Shown here: positions 40,413 to 50,746 of the stretch, piece after piece
How positions within the stretch are numbered: position 1 is the first letter of the stretch
How the letters are laid out: each line of letters begins with the position of its first letter
DNA from: Closterium sp. NIES-65
Taxonomy: Eukaryota > Streptophyta > Zygnematophyceae > Desmidiales > Closteriaceae
Assembly (NCBI GenBank): GCA_948144175.1
Contig: CANXME010002278.1
Coordinates: forward strand, 186,001 to 250,000
Direction of reading: 5' to 3'
DNA length: 64,000 nt
Translations under genes and position numbers: made by a program
Notes under the pieces: generated by a model
The model's input: the letters and a program-made list of their open reading frames with translations, nothing else
What the model was told of the DNA's origin: nothing
Databases searched by the model: none

Positions 40413-42056
40413 TTGGTCTCTATGAAAAGGCATGAGCCTGCGTCTTGTCCTATGTTGCCTTTTCGTGCTGCTCGCACTATCAGTCGTGCTACGCGTTTGC
40501 GTCCTCCTGCCGTCCCGGGCACACACTGGATGGCACTACGTCCTTCCACTGCTCCTCTGCCGTCTCCTCCAAATTCCTCTCTTCCTATCCTCGCTGACCC
40601 AGAGTCTGACTCTGTTCGTGCTGCCAGTCCTACTATTACGCGTCTCCTGGCCACTGTTGTCACTGACCCTTCCTTTGAGTCCACTGCTGCATCTGCCTTG
40701 GTCGCTGAGCTTGTCGACTTTGCTGCTCGCTGTCGTCTAGACTACGCCACTAGTCTCGTTGCTGAGTCTGAGTCTGTCTGTCCTCCGTCCGTCGGGGGTG
40801 ATTGTGCCCTTAGCATGGACGTCCTTGAGGACAGACAGGAGGAGTTCCAGTGTTTTGCTGCTGCTTTGCCTCATCTCATGTCCACGCTGATTGCCCCTGA
40901 GGGAGACCCAGATGCACCAGACATCCCGACTCCTCGATCGTACGCTGAGGTGATCGAGGGTCCCTACTCCTCTCAATGGCAGTCAGCCATGGACGTAGAG
41001 ATGGCTTCCTAGAAGTCCACAGGCACCTACGTCGACGAGGTTCCCCCACCTTGGGCGAACATCGTTAGTGGCATGTGGATTTTCAGGATGAAGCGGCCGC
41101 CGGGTTCTCCGCCTGTCTTCAAGGCGTGTTACGTGGATCAAGGCTTTTGTCAGCGGCAGGCAGTTGACTACTTTCAGACCTTCTCTCCCACCTGGAAGAT
41201 GACCACTCTTCGGGTGCTGCTGCACATAGCCGCTCAGCACGACTACGAGCTTTACTCTCTTTACTTCAGCATAGCTTTTCTGCAGGGCAGCCTGCACGAG
41301 GAGATCTGGCTGCGCCGCCCACCTAGCTTCACTGGGTCGTTTCCTCCTGGTACCGAATGGAGCCTTTGGCGGCCAGTCTACGGTGTTCGCCAGGCGCCCC
41401 GTGAGTGGCACGACACACTAAGGACTAACCTTGCGGCTCTTGGGTTTGCTCGTTCTACTGCCGACCCGTCCCTGTTTCTGCGCACTGACACCTCTTTGCC
41501 GTCGTTCTACATCCTCGTGTACATCGACGACTTGGTCTTTGCCACTGCTGACACTGCTGGACTCGCCCACGTGAAGTCCGAGCTGCAGAAGAGACACACG
41601 TGCACAGACCTGGGTGAACTGCGCAGCTTCCTTGGCTTGCAGATCACCCGGGACAGAGCACAGCGCACCATTACCCTGACTCAGTCACACATGGTGCAGC
41701 ACGTCCTTCAGCGCTTCGACTTCATGTACTCCTCGCCTCAAGCCACTCCTCTGTCTACTCGCCACTCGCTCTCAGCTCTGCCTTCGGATGAGTCTGTAGA
41801 GTCGAGTGGCCCGTACCCAGAGCTTGTTGGCTGCCTCATGTACCTGATGACCTGCACACGACCTGACCTTGCATACCCTCTTAGCATCTTGGCACGCTAT
41901 GTTGCTCCTGGGAGACACCGACCAGAGCACATGGCTGCAGCGAAGAGGGTGTTGCGCTACGTGTGCAGTAAGTTGGGCATGGGGCTAGTGCTTGGAGAGC
42001 GACGTCGAGTGGTCCTCACAGGTCACGCAGACGCTTCTTGGGTTGCGACCAGGCTA
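40413..42056 (+). pseudogene. Copia linker, reverse transcriptase and RNase H start (element L)
   Basis: From about 40420 it follows G and B: PGTHWMALRPSTAPLPSPP, AELVDFAARCRLDYATSL and YAEVIEGPYSSQWQSAMD. A TAG near 41010 replaces the tryptophan of MASWKSTG. Then MWIFRMKRPPGSPPVFKACY, VDYFQTFSPTWKMTTLRVLL, AFLQGSLHEEIWLRRPPS, GVRQAPREWHDTL, ILVYIDDLVFATAD (YIDD, a conservative change), LGELRSFLGLQITRDRA, CLMYLMTCTRPDLAYPLS, GHADASW. About 335 codons are open. J is inserted at 42057. Confidence 0.9.
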
Positions 42057-42885
42057 TGTTATAGTCACAATAGGCTCTAATGTGCCTAAAACGAAAGATA
42101 GAGTGCACAGCCGGATTTCTGCACAGCGGCTTCAAACGTTCATAGCGTTCTGGTCACAACTTCAAATGACCTGATTCAACTTGGATCTGGAGTGTCTGAA
42201 TGTCGCCTACAATAGGCAATTTAGATCGCACAATTTCACCAAGTATTGACGACACAGTGTCGGTTTGAACGAACGGCACTATGGCAGCCACTATAGTCTT
42301 AGAACACAAAATAGGAAGAGATATGAAGAGTTACGAGTTGGGAATGACTCCCAGCTCCTACAAACCCCAAGAGCCGAGGTACAGTGATGTGGAACAGTGC
42401 CACACTGTCCCCATCCACGAAGGGTCTCGAAACTACCCTTCACTAGGGCCTACACCAAGTGAAATGTTACACTACACAAAGTAATGTAACTATCTTCAAT
42501 ATCTTGAGGTGTACCCTTTTGGCGAGCTTTGAAATCACTTGAGGCTTGACACCAAGGCTCGGGCTCTTCATCACAAACTCATCCTTGAGTTCTTGATGGG
42601 TCTGCTGCACACACCTGCGACACACCGAACGTTCGACACAGGACAAAATAGAAACCGCGCACGACAAAATAGAAACCGCGCGCGAGACACAAACGACCGC
42701 GTAACACGCGTCTAGCGATAACTCGCTATTGACTCAACACACACACTCGACATCATGACTCAACATTCATACACAATTATAAGCATGAAATATATATTAT
42801 CCCATGCCCTCATACCATTCCATACACACACACATGCATGCACACGGACAACAAGCCGAGTGCAAACCATAGGGTTGCACCAACA
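42057..42885 (-). repeat. J 3' LTR (829 bp)
   Basis: On the minus strand TGTTGGTGCAACCC to GACTATAACA. It includes a 21-bp tandem duplication, GACAAAATAGAAACCGCGC(A/G)C on the plus strand. A polypurine tract, minus strand CCGAGGGGGAGTT, abuts it at 42886-42898. Confidence 0.92.
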
Positions 42886-42926
42886 AACTCCCCCTCGGAT
42901 TGTTGGCCTTAGGATATGTTGCTCTC

Positions 42927-45900
42927 TCAGTTCAGAGCCATCCCAGCCAGCTTGCAACACTTCCAATGCTGCTGCTCCACCAGCCTCTTGGTCATCATGT
43001 CAGCCGGCTGCCCCGTGGTCTTCACGTACCGCAACTCAACTTCACCCGCGGTCACCATGCTCCTTGTCCAATGCCACTTCACCCTCATGTGCTTTGTGAG
43101 TCCATGCAACACAGGGTTCTTAGCAAGAGCAATGGCACCCTGGCTGTCACAGTAGAGTGGGGTAGGTCCTTGCTGCTCCTCCCCCAATTCAGCCAACAAA
43201 CGCCGCTGCCACACAATCTCCCGTACGGCACGGAAGAGTGCCATGTACTCGGACTCCACCGAGCTCAAAGCTTGGTCAACCTACTTCTTGCTCTCCCAAG
43301 CAGTTGGGCCTCCACCAACACAGCATATGAAGCCTCCCACACTTGTCATGTCCTCTGGTTCCGATGCATATGACGCATCCGAGTAGGCGGTGAGGAACAA
43401 ACGCCCGGGCTCAACACCATCCGCGCCCTTTTGGCGCCTTTGTGCCGCCGCCGAGTATTGCAGCCCAACGGTCGGTGTTTGGCCAAGATACTTGGCCACC
43501 CTCATTCCAGCTGCTACCTGCTCCTCATTAGGGCATTGCACAACCCTAGCCAGCTGCCCGGTGGCAAACGCGACGTCCGGTCGGGTGTTTACCGCCGCAT
43601 ACATGAGGCTGCCCACCAACGAGTGAAATCGGCGCCTCTCCTCTTCTCCAACGCTCTCCTCCTCTGGCCGCTTCACACACTTGAACCCAAAGGGAAAGGG
43701 AGTAGCCACATGACCTTCACTCTGGCCGAAGTTGGCAGCCAACGCCTCCAGGTACTTCCGTTGGTGCACTCGCATGCTCCGCTTCTCCACGTCTCGTTCG
43801 ATGTGGAGCCCACCGTAGAAGTTCACGTCGCCAAGGGACTTGCACTTGAACTTGTCATGCAGCTTCAGCATCACCTACTTCACAAGGTCAGAGGAGGGTG
43901 AGAAGATGAGAAGGTTATCCACATAAACCACCATGAAGCTCCTCTGCTCCCCCTCGCCAAGCATGAACAAGGAGTGATCGGCCGTTGAGGGAGTGAAGCC
44001 GATCTCTTCCAACACTTCGCGCAGCTTCATGTACCATTGCCTAGGGGCCTGCTTCAGCCCATAGAGGGCCTTCTTCAGCTTCCACACTCTGCCACTACCA
44101 TCATCAAACCCCTCTGGCTGCGCCATAAAAATCTCCTCCTCAAGGATGCCGTTAAGGAATGCCGTTACGATGTCCATTTGTTTAACTACCCATCCTTTGA
44201 TGGCGGCTCCCGCGAATAGGGTTCGCAGCGTCGTCGGCTTCACCACAGGGGCAAACAGCTCCTTGAAGTCCAACTTCTCCTTCTGCTGGTACCCCTTGGC
44301 TACAAGCCTAGACTTGTAGCGCTCGATCTTGCCGTCGGCATCCGACTTGATTTTGAAGAGCCACTTGGACGTTATCGCCGTACGCCCCTCCGGTAGCTCC
44401 ACCAATTCAAATGTGTCATTCTCCTCGATGCTCTTCAGCTCACTCTCCATGGCCTTCTTCCACTCCTCAGCATCACTACTCTCCAAAGCCTCCTTGAGAG
44501 TTGCTGGTTCTCCCGGCATCTCCACCGGAGAGAAGAACGCGAAGGCACACTCCTCGTAGTCACTCTCCTCGTCGTCTCCGACCATCATTGCCGCTCCGGC
44601 CAGGGCTGTCTTGCCCTGCTTTCCCAGCGCATCATAGGTCAGCCTATTAGGGGGTTGAACTCTCCTCTTCCCCCTTCCTTCCTCCTCAGCTGCAGGGACT
44701 TGAAGGCCTTGGCGTTGCTGCGGTGTGGCTCGAATCCGTGGAGCACTTGTAGTGCGGGAAGGGAGTGACGGTGCACGCTCGCTCACTTGCTGCACCTCCT
44801 CCTCTTCTTCCTCTGCATTATTGGCCTCCTCTCCCCCATTCACAAGGGAAGATTGCCTTGTGGTAGTGCTGCCGCTGCTCAGCTCCAAAGGCAGCTCCAC
44901 ATGCTCCAAACCGGAACTCTTCACCTCCCCAAACCGCACGCCTATCTTCGCCTCATTCTCCGCCTTCCAATCCTTGTACATGAAGTTCTCCATGAACTTG
45001 CAGTCCCTGCTCACCAAGAACTTCTTGGTGAATGGGTCCCAAAGAAGCCATCCCTTGCTGTTTTGAGCCATGCCCAAGTGCACGGCCCACACCGCCTTGG
45101 CACCAAGCTTGTTGTGCCGAAGATGCTTAGGCACGAGCGCCATGCACATGCACCCAAACACCCGAAGCATATCCACCTTTGGCTTCCTTCCTAGCCACTC
45201 CACATAGGGCACCCATTTGTCTGCTCCTACATGAGTCAAGGCTCTGTTCTTGGCCACACACGCACTCCGCACCGCATCAGGCCAGAAATAGTCGGGTAGC
45301 CCGGCTTCAATGAGCAACCCACGTGCCGCCTCCGTGATTGTGCGGTTCGCTCGCTCGGCGATGCCATTCATTGCAGGGGAGTATGGCATGGTGAGGGAGT
45401 GCCGAATACCATTCTTCTTCAGCCACAACCCAAACTCCTTGCTCAGGAACTCTCCCCCTCGATCGGTGCGGATTGACTTGACTAGACGGTCTTGTTGCCG
45501 CTCCACCATCGGGAACCAATCCGTCTTCAACGTTTCAGCCACGTCGCTCTTCCTGGCCAGCACGTACACCCAACTCATACGGGTGTAGACGTCCACAATA
45601 GTGAGGAAGTACTCAGCTCCAGCAGCTCCAAGCTTCAGGGGGCCCACCACGTCCATCACCACCTCATCAAGTGGTGCCTTAGCTGTTGCCTCCGAACTAG
45701 AGAATGGGAAACGGGTGAACTTGGCTTGCATGCACGTCGGGCAGCCAAGTACCTCATCGGGCTCCCCCTTCACACGTATGCCAGCAACCATCTCATTCTT
45801 CACTAGCTGCTGCAAGATGGGCAGGGCCACATGCCCCATGCGCCGATGCAAGGTGAGCCAATCACACTCCCCCGTAGCCGAAGTTGGATTGGAGAATGCC

Positions 45901-47696
45901 GCGCTCGCAATAGCGCCCCACATACTCTCTCCGTAGTCCTCCTCCGCTGCTGCCTCGGGGTTCTCCTCACCTTTTTGCTGCTCCTTAGCTGCTGCACCTC
46001 TCTCCATAGGTTCACCAAGCTTGCTGGTCCCTCCAGGTTTTCTCTTCTTGAGCTCATTCTCCTTAGCGCGACCGTTCGCGCCATCGTCGCTACCGACCGC
46101 TCCATTCTTGGTGCTGATGCTTGCTGCCACTTGCCTCTCCTTAGGCATAGGGACCACTGGGATCTGCCACATCTCGTTGTAGACATCCTTGTCCTCATGA
46201 AGGTCCCAGAGAATTCGATCGCCAAGCCTTGCGGTGTAGGTCTTGGCTCCCTTCGAGTTCGTGTCCCTGCCGGCCTTTGCCAACCGCCGCACGGAAATCA
46301 GGTTTGCAGCAAGGCTGGGCACCCAAAGCACGTTCTTGAGGCCCACCATCTTCCCATCAGCACCCTTGAACATGGCCTTCCCCATGCCTTTCACCTCAGC
46401 TCGCTGCCCCAAAGCCGATGTGACATGCTTCACCGGTGACGGCTCGAGTTCGGTGAGCAAGTCCGGGCGAGGTGTCATGCTATAGGTAGCGCCACTATCA
46501 ATCACCCAGTAGTCCAGGGGGTGTAGGGTCACCTTCCCCACAGCTGCTGGCTCCTCAAAGCCTTCATCCTTCTCTGGACCAGCCGGTGCTTGCGTCGACA
46601 CGAAGTAGAATAGACCCGGGTATCGATCGTCGCTCGGGTCCTTGTCGTTGTCTCCGCTCTTCATGTTTGCAGCTCCGCCACCGCGACCGCCACGGCCTCC
46701 ACGGCCTCGTCCTCTCCCTCCTCCTGCTCCTCTACCCTCTTGGCCTTGAGCAAGGGTCCAACCATCAGGGAGTTTGTAGCAGTCGCGCCACATGTGTCCG
46801 CTCTTGTGGCAATAGTGACACTCGCCGTCGAATCGGCCGCGACCGCGTCCGTAGCTCTTGTCGTCACTGCCGTAACCGCCACTCCCGCGGCCTCCGCCAA
46901 AGTTGCTGCCACCAAACCTTCCTCCCCCTCGTCCTCTGCCTCTTCCTCGACCATATCCACGGCCGATGCTCGCTGCCCCAGCGCCATCCGCACTCGCCAA
47001 CTCACGGCGGCGGAAATCCTCTTGAAGGATAGCCCGCTTCACGTCTTCGAGCGAGAGGCGGGGCAAGTCGCGATTCAGGTTGATGATGAGCGAGGACCAT
47101 GATTCGGGGAGTAGGGCCAGCAATTTGGTCTTCTTTTGGAGCTCACTATAGTTCAAATCAGCTCCCTCAAGCCGCGTCAACAAGTCGAAGAATTTCTGCA
47201 CCCCTTCTTCAACCGCTTCATCCTCTTCAATTCGTAACGTCGCCATTTGCCGTTCCAACACCACAGCTACCGCCGCTGTTGCAGGAGCGTGTACACCCTT
47301 GAGAGCAGCCCATGCTTTTGGTCCCTTCTCTGGTTCACGCTGGAAAGGCTTGATGTGACGGATTTGGCTGCTCCCCAACGCTTGCCCAAGTAGGAGGTAG
47401 CCTTGTGCGCTCTTCCGCACCCACGGGCTCTTCTCCGGGTCGTTCTCGGGACGCTTCTCCGTTCCTTCCATCACCTCCAGCAGGTCATAGTGGTCAAATA
47501 TGTTCTCCATTTTGAAGGACCACTCAGCAAAGTTGTCACCATTGAACTTGTCAAGGCCAAATACTCTAGGCTCATCCCTAGATGGGCCAACACTTGGTTG
47601 CACGGGCGCCATGGTTGAATCACGGGGTTGGCCTTGAGCTTGGGCTTCTCCTCTGCCACCAGCACCTCTGCCACCCCTTTCCTCAGGTCCAGCCAT
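42927..47696 (-). CDS. Copia Gag-Pol polyprotein of J (two in-frame UAG)
   Basis: One frame of 1,589 residues from ATG (complement of 47694-47696; Gag begins MAGPEERGG) to 42927. Gag: FNGDNFAEWSFKMENIF near residue 40; zinc knuckle CHYCHKSGHMWRDC at 293-306. Protease: D400-S-G in YWVIDSGATYSM. Integrase: H617 starts the H-H-C-C domain; catalytic D682, D745 and E781 give D-62-D-35-E. Reverse transcriptase: YGLKQAPRQWYMKL, then YVDN at 1258-1261 (normally YVDD). UAG at codons 1274 and 1472. RNase H: YSDASYASEPED, VESEYMALF, YCDSQGAIALAK, DMMTKRL. Apart from the UAGs there is no frameshift. In the eroded element N, codon 1472 corresponds to a glutamine (SKKQTE). The changes YVDD-to-YVDN and CAG-to-TAG are all C-to-T or G-to-A. 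Confidence 0.92.
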
Positions 47697-47716
47697 TGTC
47701 GAAACTGCTCCAAGGG

Positions 47717-47728
47717 GCTCTGATACCA
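47717..47728 (-). promoter_or_regulatory. Primer-binding site of J (tRNA-iMet)
   Basis: Minus strand TGGTATCAGAGC, two bases inside the 5' LTR. Confidence 0.9.
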
Positions 47729-47730
47729 CT

Positions 47731-48559
47731 TGTTATAGTCACAATAGGCTCCAATGTGCCTAAAACGAAAGATAGAGTGCACAGCCGGATTTCTGCACAG
47801 CGGCTTCAAACGTTCATAGCGTTCTGGTCACAACTTCAAATGACCTGATTCAACTCCGATCTGGAGTGTCTGAACGTCGCCTACAATAGGCAATTTAGAT
47901 CGCACAATTTCACCAAGTATTGACGACACAGTGTCGGTTTGAACGAACGGCACTATGGCAGCCACTATAGTCTTAGAACACAAAATAGGAAGAGATATGA
48001 AGAGTTACGAGTTGGGAATGACTCCCAGCTCCTACAAACCCCAAGAGCCGAGGTACAGTGATGTGGAACAGTGCCACACTGTCCCCATCCACGAAGGGTC
48101 TCGAAACTACCCTTCACTAGGGCCTACACCAAGTGAAATGTTACACTACACAAAGTAATGTAACTATCTTCAATATCTTGAGGTGTACCCTTTTGGCGAG
48201 CTTCGAAATCACTTGAGGCTTGACACCAAGGCTCGGGCTCTTCATCACAAACTCATCCTTGAGTTCTTGATGGGTCTGCTGCACACACCTGCGACACACC
48301 GAACGTTCGACACAGGACAAAATAGAAACCGCGCACGACAAAATAGAAACCGCGCGCGAGACACAAACGACCGCGTAACACGCGTCTAGCGATAACTCGC
48401 TATTGACTCAACACACACACTCGACATCATGACTCAACATTCATACACAATTATAAGCATGAAATATATATTATCCCATGCCCTCATACCATTCCATACA
48501 CACACACATGCATGCACACGGACGACAAGCCGAGTGCAAACCATAGGGTTGCACCAACA
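47731..48559 (-). repeat. J 5' LTR (829 bp)
   Basis: Nearly identical to 42057-42885. Would contain the promoter and the RNA start and end sites. I could not place a TATA box with confidence. Confidence 0.92.
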
Positions 48560-49010
48560 GGCTACGCATCGGTCATCGCAGGGTTACACCTTCAGCCTTG
48601 GCTCTGGCTCTGTTTCGTGGCGGTCTACCCGCTCATCTTCTGTTCTCGGCTCCAGCTGTGAGGCTGAGATCTACGCGCGGGCAATGGCTGCACAGGAGCT
48701 ACTCTGGCTCACCTACCTGCTGACTGACCTAGGAGAGACGCCTCGTTCTCCTCCAGTTCTGTACGTAGACAACAAGGCCATGCTGGCCTTGTGTTGGGAG
48801 CACAGACTGGAGCACAGAACGAAGCACATTGCTCTTCGCTACTTCCTTGCTCGTGAGCTGCAGCAGCGTGGTCAGCTGCGCCTTGCTTACGTGGCCTCTG
48901 AGGCCAACACTGCTGATATCTTTACCAAGGCACTTACGCCTTGTGATCATCAGCGCTTCTGTACTTTGCTAGGTCTTGTGCCTACTTGGCCTCACTTGCT
49001 CACTTCTTGA
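48560..49010 (+). pseudogene. Copia RNase H (element L), right part
   Basis: Continues L after the J insertion. It reads SSQGYTFSLGSGSVSWRS, TRSSSVLGSSCEAEIYA, LTYLLTDLGETPRSPP, YVDNKAMLALCWEHRLEHR, KHIALRYFLARELQQRG and ANTADIFTKALTPCDHQRF, and ends LLTS at 49010. The frame is uninterrupted. The acidic residues of the RNase H fold (D in GHADASW on the far side of J, E in CEAEIY, D in YVDNKA) are all present, so this domain looks sound apart from J. Confidence 0.9.
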
Positions 49011-49207
49011 CCTTGCTTGTACCGTGATCTTTCTATACCTGCATTTGCTTGTTTACCTTTATATATGATCTTACATGTGAACTGGCCTTGTGGCCTTGCT
49101 TTTGTGCTCGGATTGTGTGGTGACGTTGTGATCCACCCTGAGCTTGCTTTGCTTTGCTTTACTGGTCTTGTCACCTCTTGTTCTCCCCCACTTTGCCTAT
49201 GGGGGTG
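49011..49207 (+). other. 3' untranslated region and polypurine tract of L
   Basis: Untranslated tail ending in CTATGGGGGTG (49197-49207), which abuts TGTCAAAC of the LTR. The same tract is found in B at 50035-50045 on the minus strand. Confidence 0.75.
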
Positions 49208-49252
49208 TGTCAAACTTATATCATATAGCTTGTCTAGGCTATAGTGGGGTAG
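49208..49252 (+). repeat. Truncated LTR of L/M (45 bp)
   Basis: TGTCAAACTTATATC to ATAGTGGGGTAG, the first third of the family LTR, then an abrupt change to leader sequence (CCACCGAGCCGCC). The end of the LTR and the primer site are missing. Confidence 0.8.
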
Positions 49253-49467
49253 CCACCGAGCCGCCAAGCCGCCAAGCCGCCGAACAGCCGAGACGTCGAG
49301 CCGCCGAGTCAGCTGCAGCCGAGCTGCCGAGCAGCCGAGGCCGCCGTCGAGCCGCCACTGCTTCTGTCGAGCCACTGCCACTGCTGCTGCAGCCCTGTTT
49401 CTACCGGTGCGCCCTGGCACTACCCACCCAGACTGGTGAGAGCACTCCCTGCTAGACCACTACTGTC
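49253..49467 (+). repeat. GC-rich leader of element M
   Basis: GAGCCGCCAAGCC-type units, then a part shared with G (CTACCGGTGCGCCCTGGC). Splice-donor-like CTG/GTGAGA at 49433-49441. Confidence 0.7.
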
Positions 49468-49808
49468 ATGGCTACCCCAAGTGTCCTTACCTTTGATGCT
49501 AAGGGTCGTGCTGTTGACTTCGAGGTCTGGGTCGATGACCTGCAGCTTTTCCTACAGTGCGATAGGGCAGACGGACTCTCCCAGTTCGATCTCACCTCTG
49601 CTGCCTCTCCTGCCCCGCTTGCTGATGCTGACAGCAGTGTTCGCTTATAGTGGGCCATGCGCGATGCTGCTGCCCGTCTTGCTGTGCGTCGCCACTTACC
49701 GACCGCTGCGCATGCGCACTTTGGTCAGTAGAAGAGTGCTAAGACCTTGTACGACGCTGTAGTTGCATGCTACTCTTCCCCTGCCACTAGTGCTCTTAGC
49801 CGCCTCAA
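49468..49808 (+). pseudogene. Copia Gag N-terminus (element M), truncated
   Basis: Starts MATPSVLTFDAKGRAVDFEV, then WVDDLQLFLQCDRADGL, DLTSAASPAPLADADSS, a TAG at about 49648 where G has CAA, then WAMRDAAARLAVRRHLP, a TAG where G has tyrosine in QYKSAK, and TLYDAVVACYSSPATSALS. After about 113 codons it joins, through the shared bases ACTGCCA at 49809-49815, the integrase end of minus-strand H. So it has the same kind of head-to-head break as D. Confidence 0.85.
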
Positions 49809-49904
49809 ACTGCCAGCCAGGCGCGTCAAGGACAAAGCCAAGAAAGACGCGGGGAACGGCATGGGAGGAGAGCTTGTCCGCTGACGTAACGCGGACAAAG
49901 GCTC
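49809..49904 (-). pseudogene. Copia integrase C-terminus (element H), left piece
   Basis: On the minus strand AFVRVTSADKLSSHAVPRVF and LGFVLDAPGWQF, the C-terminal block of Copia integrase, as in B at 60780-60870. It continues at 63725 beyond the inserted element B. The last five bases, GGCTC, are B's target-site duplication. Confidence 0.85.
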
Positions 49905-50034
49905 TGTGAGAATTGAAACGAGAATGATTCAACTATGAAAGAGTTGGGTACAAGCACTAACCCTAATTGGGTTGTACCCCATATGGGCTACCCCACTACA
50001 GCCTACACAAATGTATAAGCTATATATTCTGACA
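49905..50034 (-). repeat. B 3' LTR (130 bp)
   Basis: Minus strand TGTCAGAATATATAGC to CAATTCTCACA. Polypurine tract TATGGGGGTG abuts it at 50035-50044. Confidence 0.9.
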
Positions 50035-50044
50035 CACCCCCATA

Positions 50045-50285
50045 GGCAAAGTGGGGAGAACAAGGGGTCACAAGACCAGTCAAGCAAAGCAAAGCAAAGC
50101 AAGCCCAGGGTGGATCACAAAGTCACCACACATTCCGAGCACAAGTTCAAGGCTATAAGGCCAGTTCACATGCAGGATTACATATATATATAAGGCTAGA
50201 CAAGCAAGAGCAGGTATATATATATGTAACAGTACAAACAAGGTCAAGGGGTGAGCAAGTGAGGCAAGACAGGGACAAGACCCAG
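50045..50285 (-). other. 3' untranslated region of B
   Basis: Corresponds to 49011-49196 of L with a short TATATA repeat (about 50180-50225). No coding. Confidence 0.7.
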
Positions 50286-50746
50286 CTAAGTGCAGAAGCG
50301 CTGATGATCACAAGGCGGAAGTGCCTTGGTGAAAACATCAGCAGTGTTGGCCTCAGAGGCCACGTACGCAAGCCGCAACCGACCACGCTGCTGTAGCTCA
50401 CGAGCAAGGAAGTAGCGGAGAGCAATGTGCTTTGTTCTGTGCTCCAGTCTCTCCTCTCGACACAAGGCCAGCATGGCCTTGTTGTCTACGTACAGGACTG
50501 GAGGAGAACGAGGCAGCTCTCCAAGGTCGGTCAACAGGTAGGTGAGCCAGCGAAGGCAGAGCTGAGAGTGAGTGGCGAGTAGGCAGAGGAGTGGCCTGAG
50601 GCGAGGAGTACGTGAAGCCGAAGCGCTGAAGGACCTGCTGCACCATGTGACTGAGTCAGGGTAATGGTGCGGCGTGCTCTGTCTCGGGTGATCTGCAAGC
50701 CAAGGTAGCTGCGCAGTTCACCCAAGTCTGTGCACGTGTGTCTCTT
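50286..50746 (-). pseudogene. Copia RNase H (element B), internally deleted
   Basis: After the reverse transcriptase stop it reads KRHTCTDLGELRSYLGLQ, then in another frame TPLPTRHSLSALPS, and directly LAHLPVD; the DNA shows CTCTGCCTTCG joined to CTGGCTCACCTACC. In L these sites are roughly 650 bases apart, so the GHADASW and CEAEIY blocks are gone. The end is preserved: YVDNKAMLALCREERLEHR, FLARELQQRGRLRLAYVA and ANTADVFTKALPPCDHQRF. RNase H cannot be active. A TAG ends it one residue after FCT. Confidence 0.85.

Larger units (their letters stand above)
42057..48559 (-). mobile_element. Near-intact Copia retrotransposon (element J)
   Basis: The 6,503-bp element has two 829-bp LTRs (42057-42885 and 47731-48559) differing at about six positions by eye and no indels. 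Target-site duplication GGCTA at 42052-42056 and 48560-48564. Primer site, polypurine tract and one polyprotein frame are all in place. It sits in the RNase H gene of L, whose reading frame resumes exactly after the duplication. It is the youngest insertion in the window by LTR divergence. Defects: two in-frame UAG codons and YVDN at the reverse transcriptase active site. Confidence 0.95.
38488..49252 (+). mobile_element. Mosaic Copia element (L), interrupted by J
   Basis: The 5' LTR and primer site at 38488-38624 are followed by a GC-rich leader, a short Gag tail (no Gag core), the C-terminal end of integrase, a poly-Q linker like K's, then from about 40420 a linker and reverse transcriptase like G's and B's. 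RNase H is split at 42056/48560 by element J. The 3' end has a polypurine tract and 45 bases of 3' LTR (49208-49252), fused there to a leader of another copy (M). Left insertion site: inside the RNase H of K. Confidence 0.85.
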
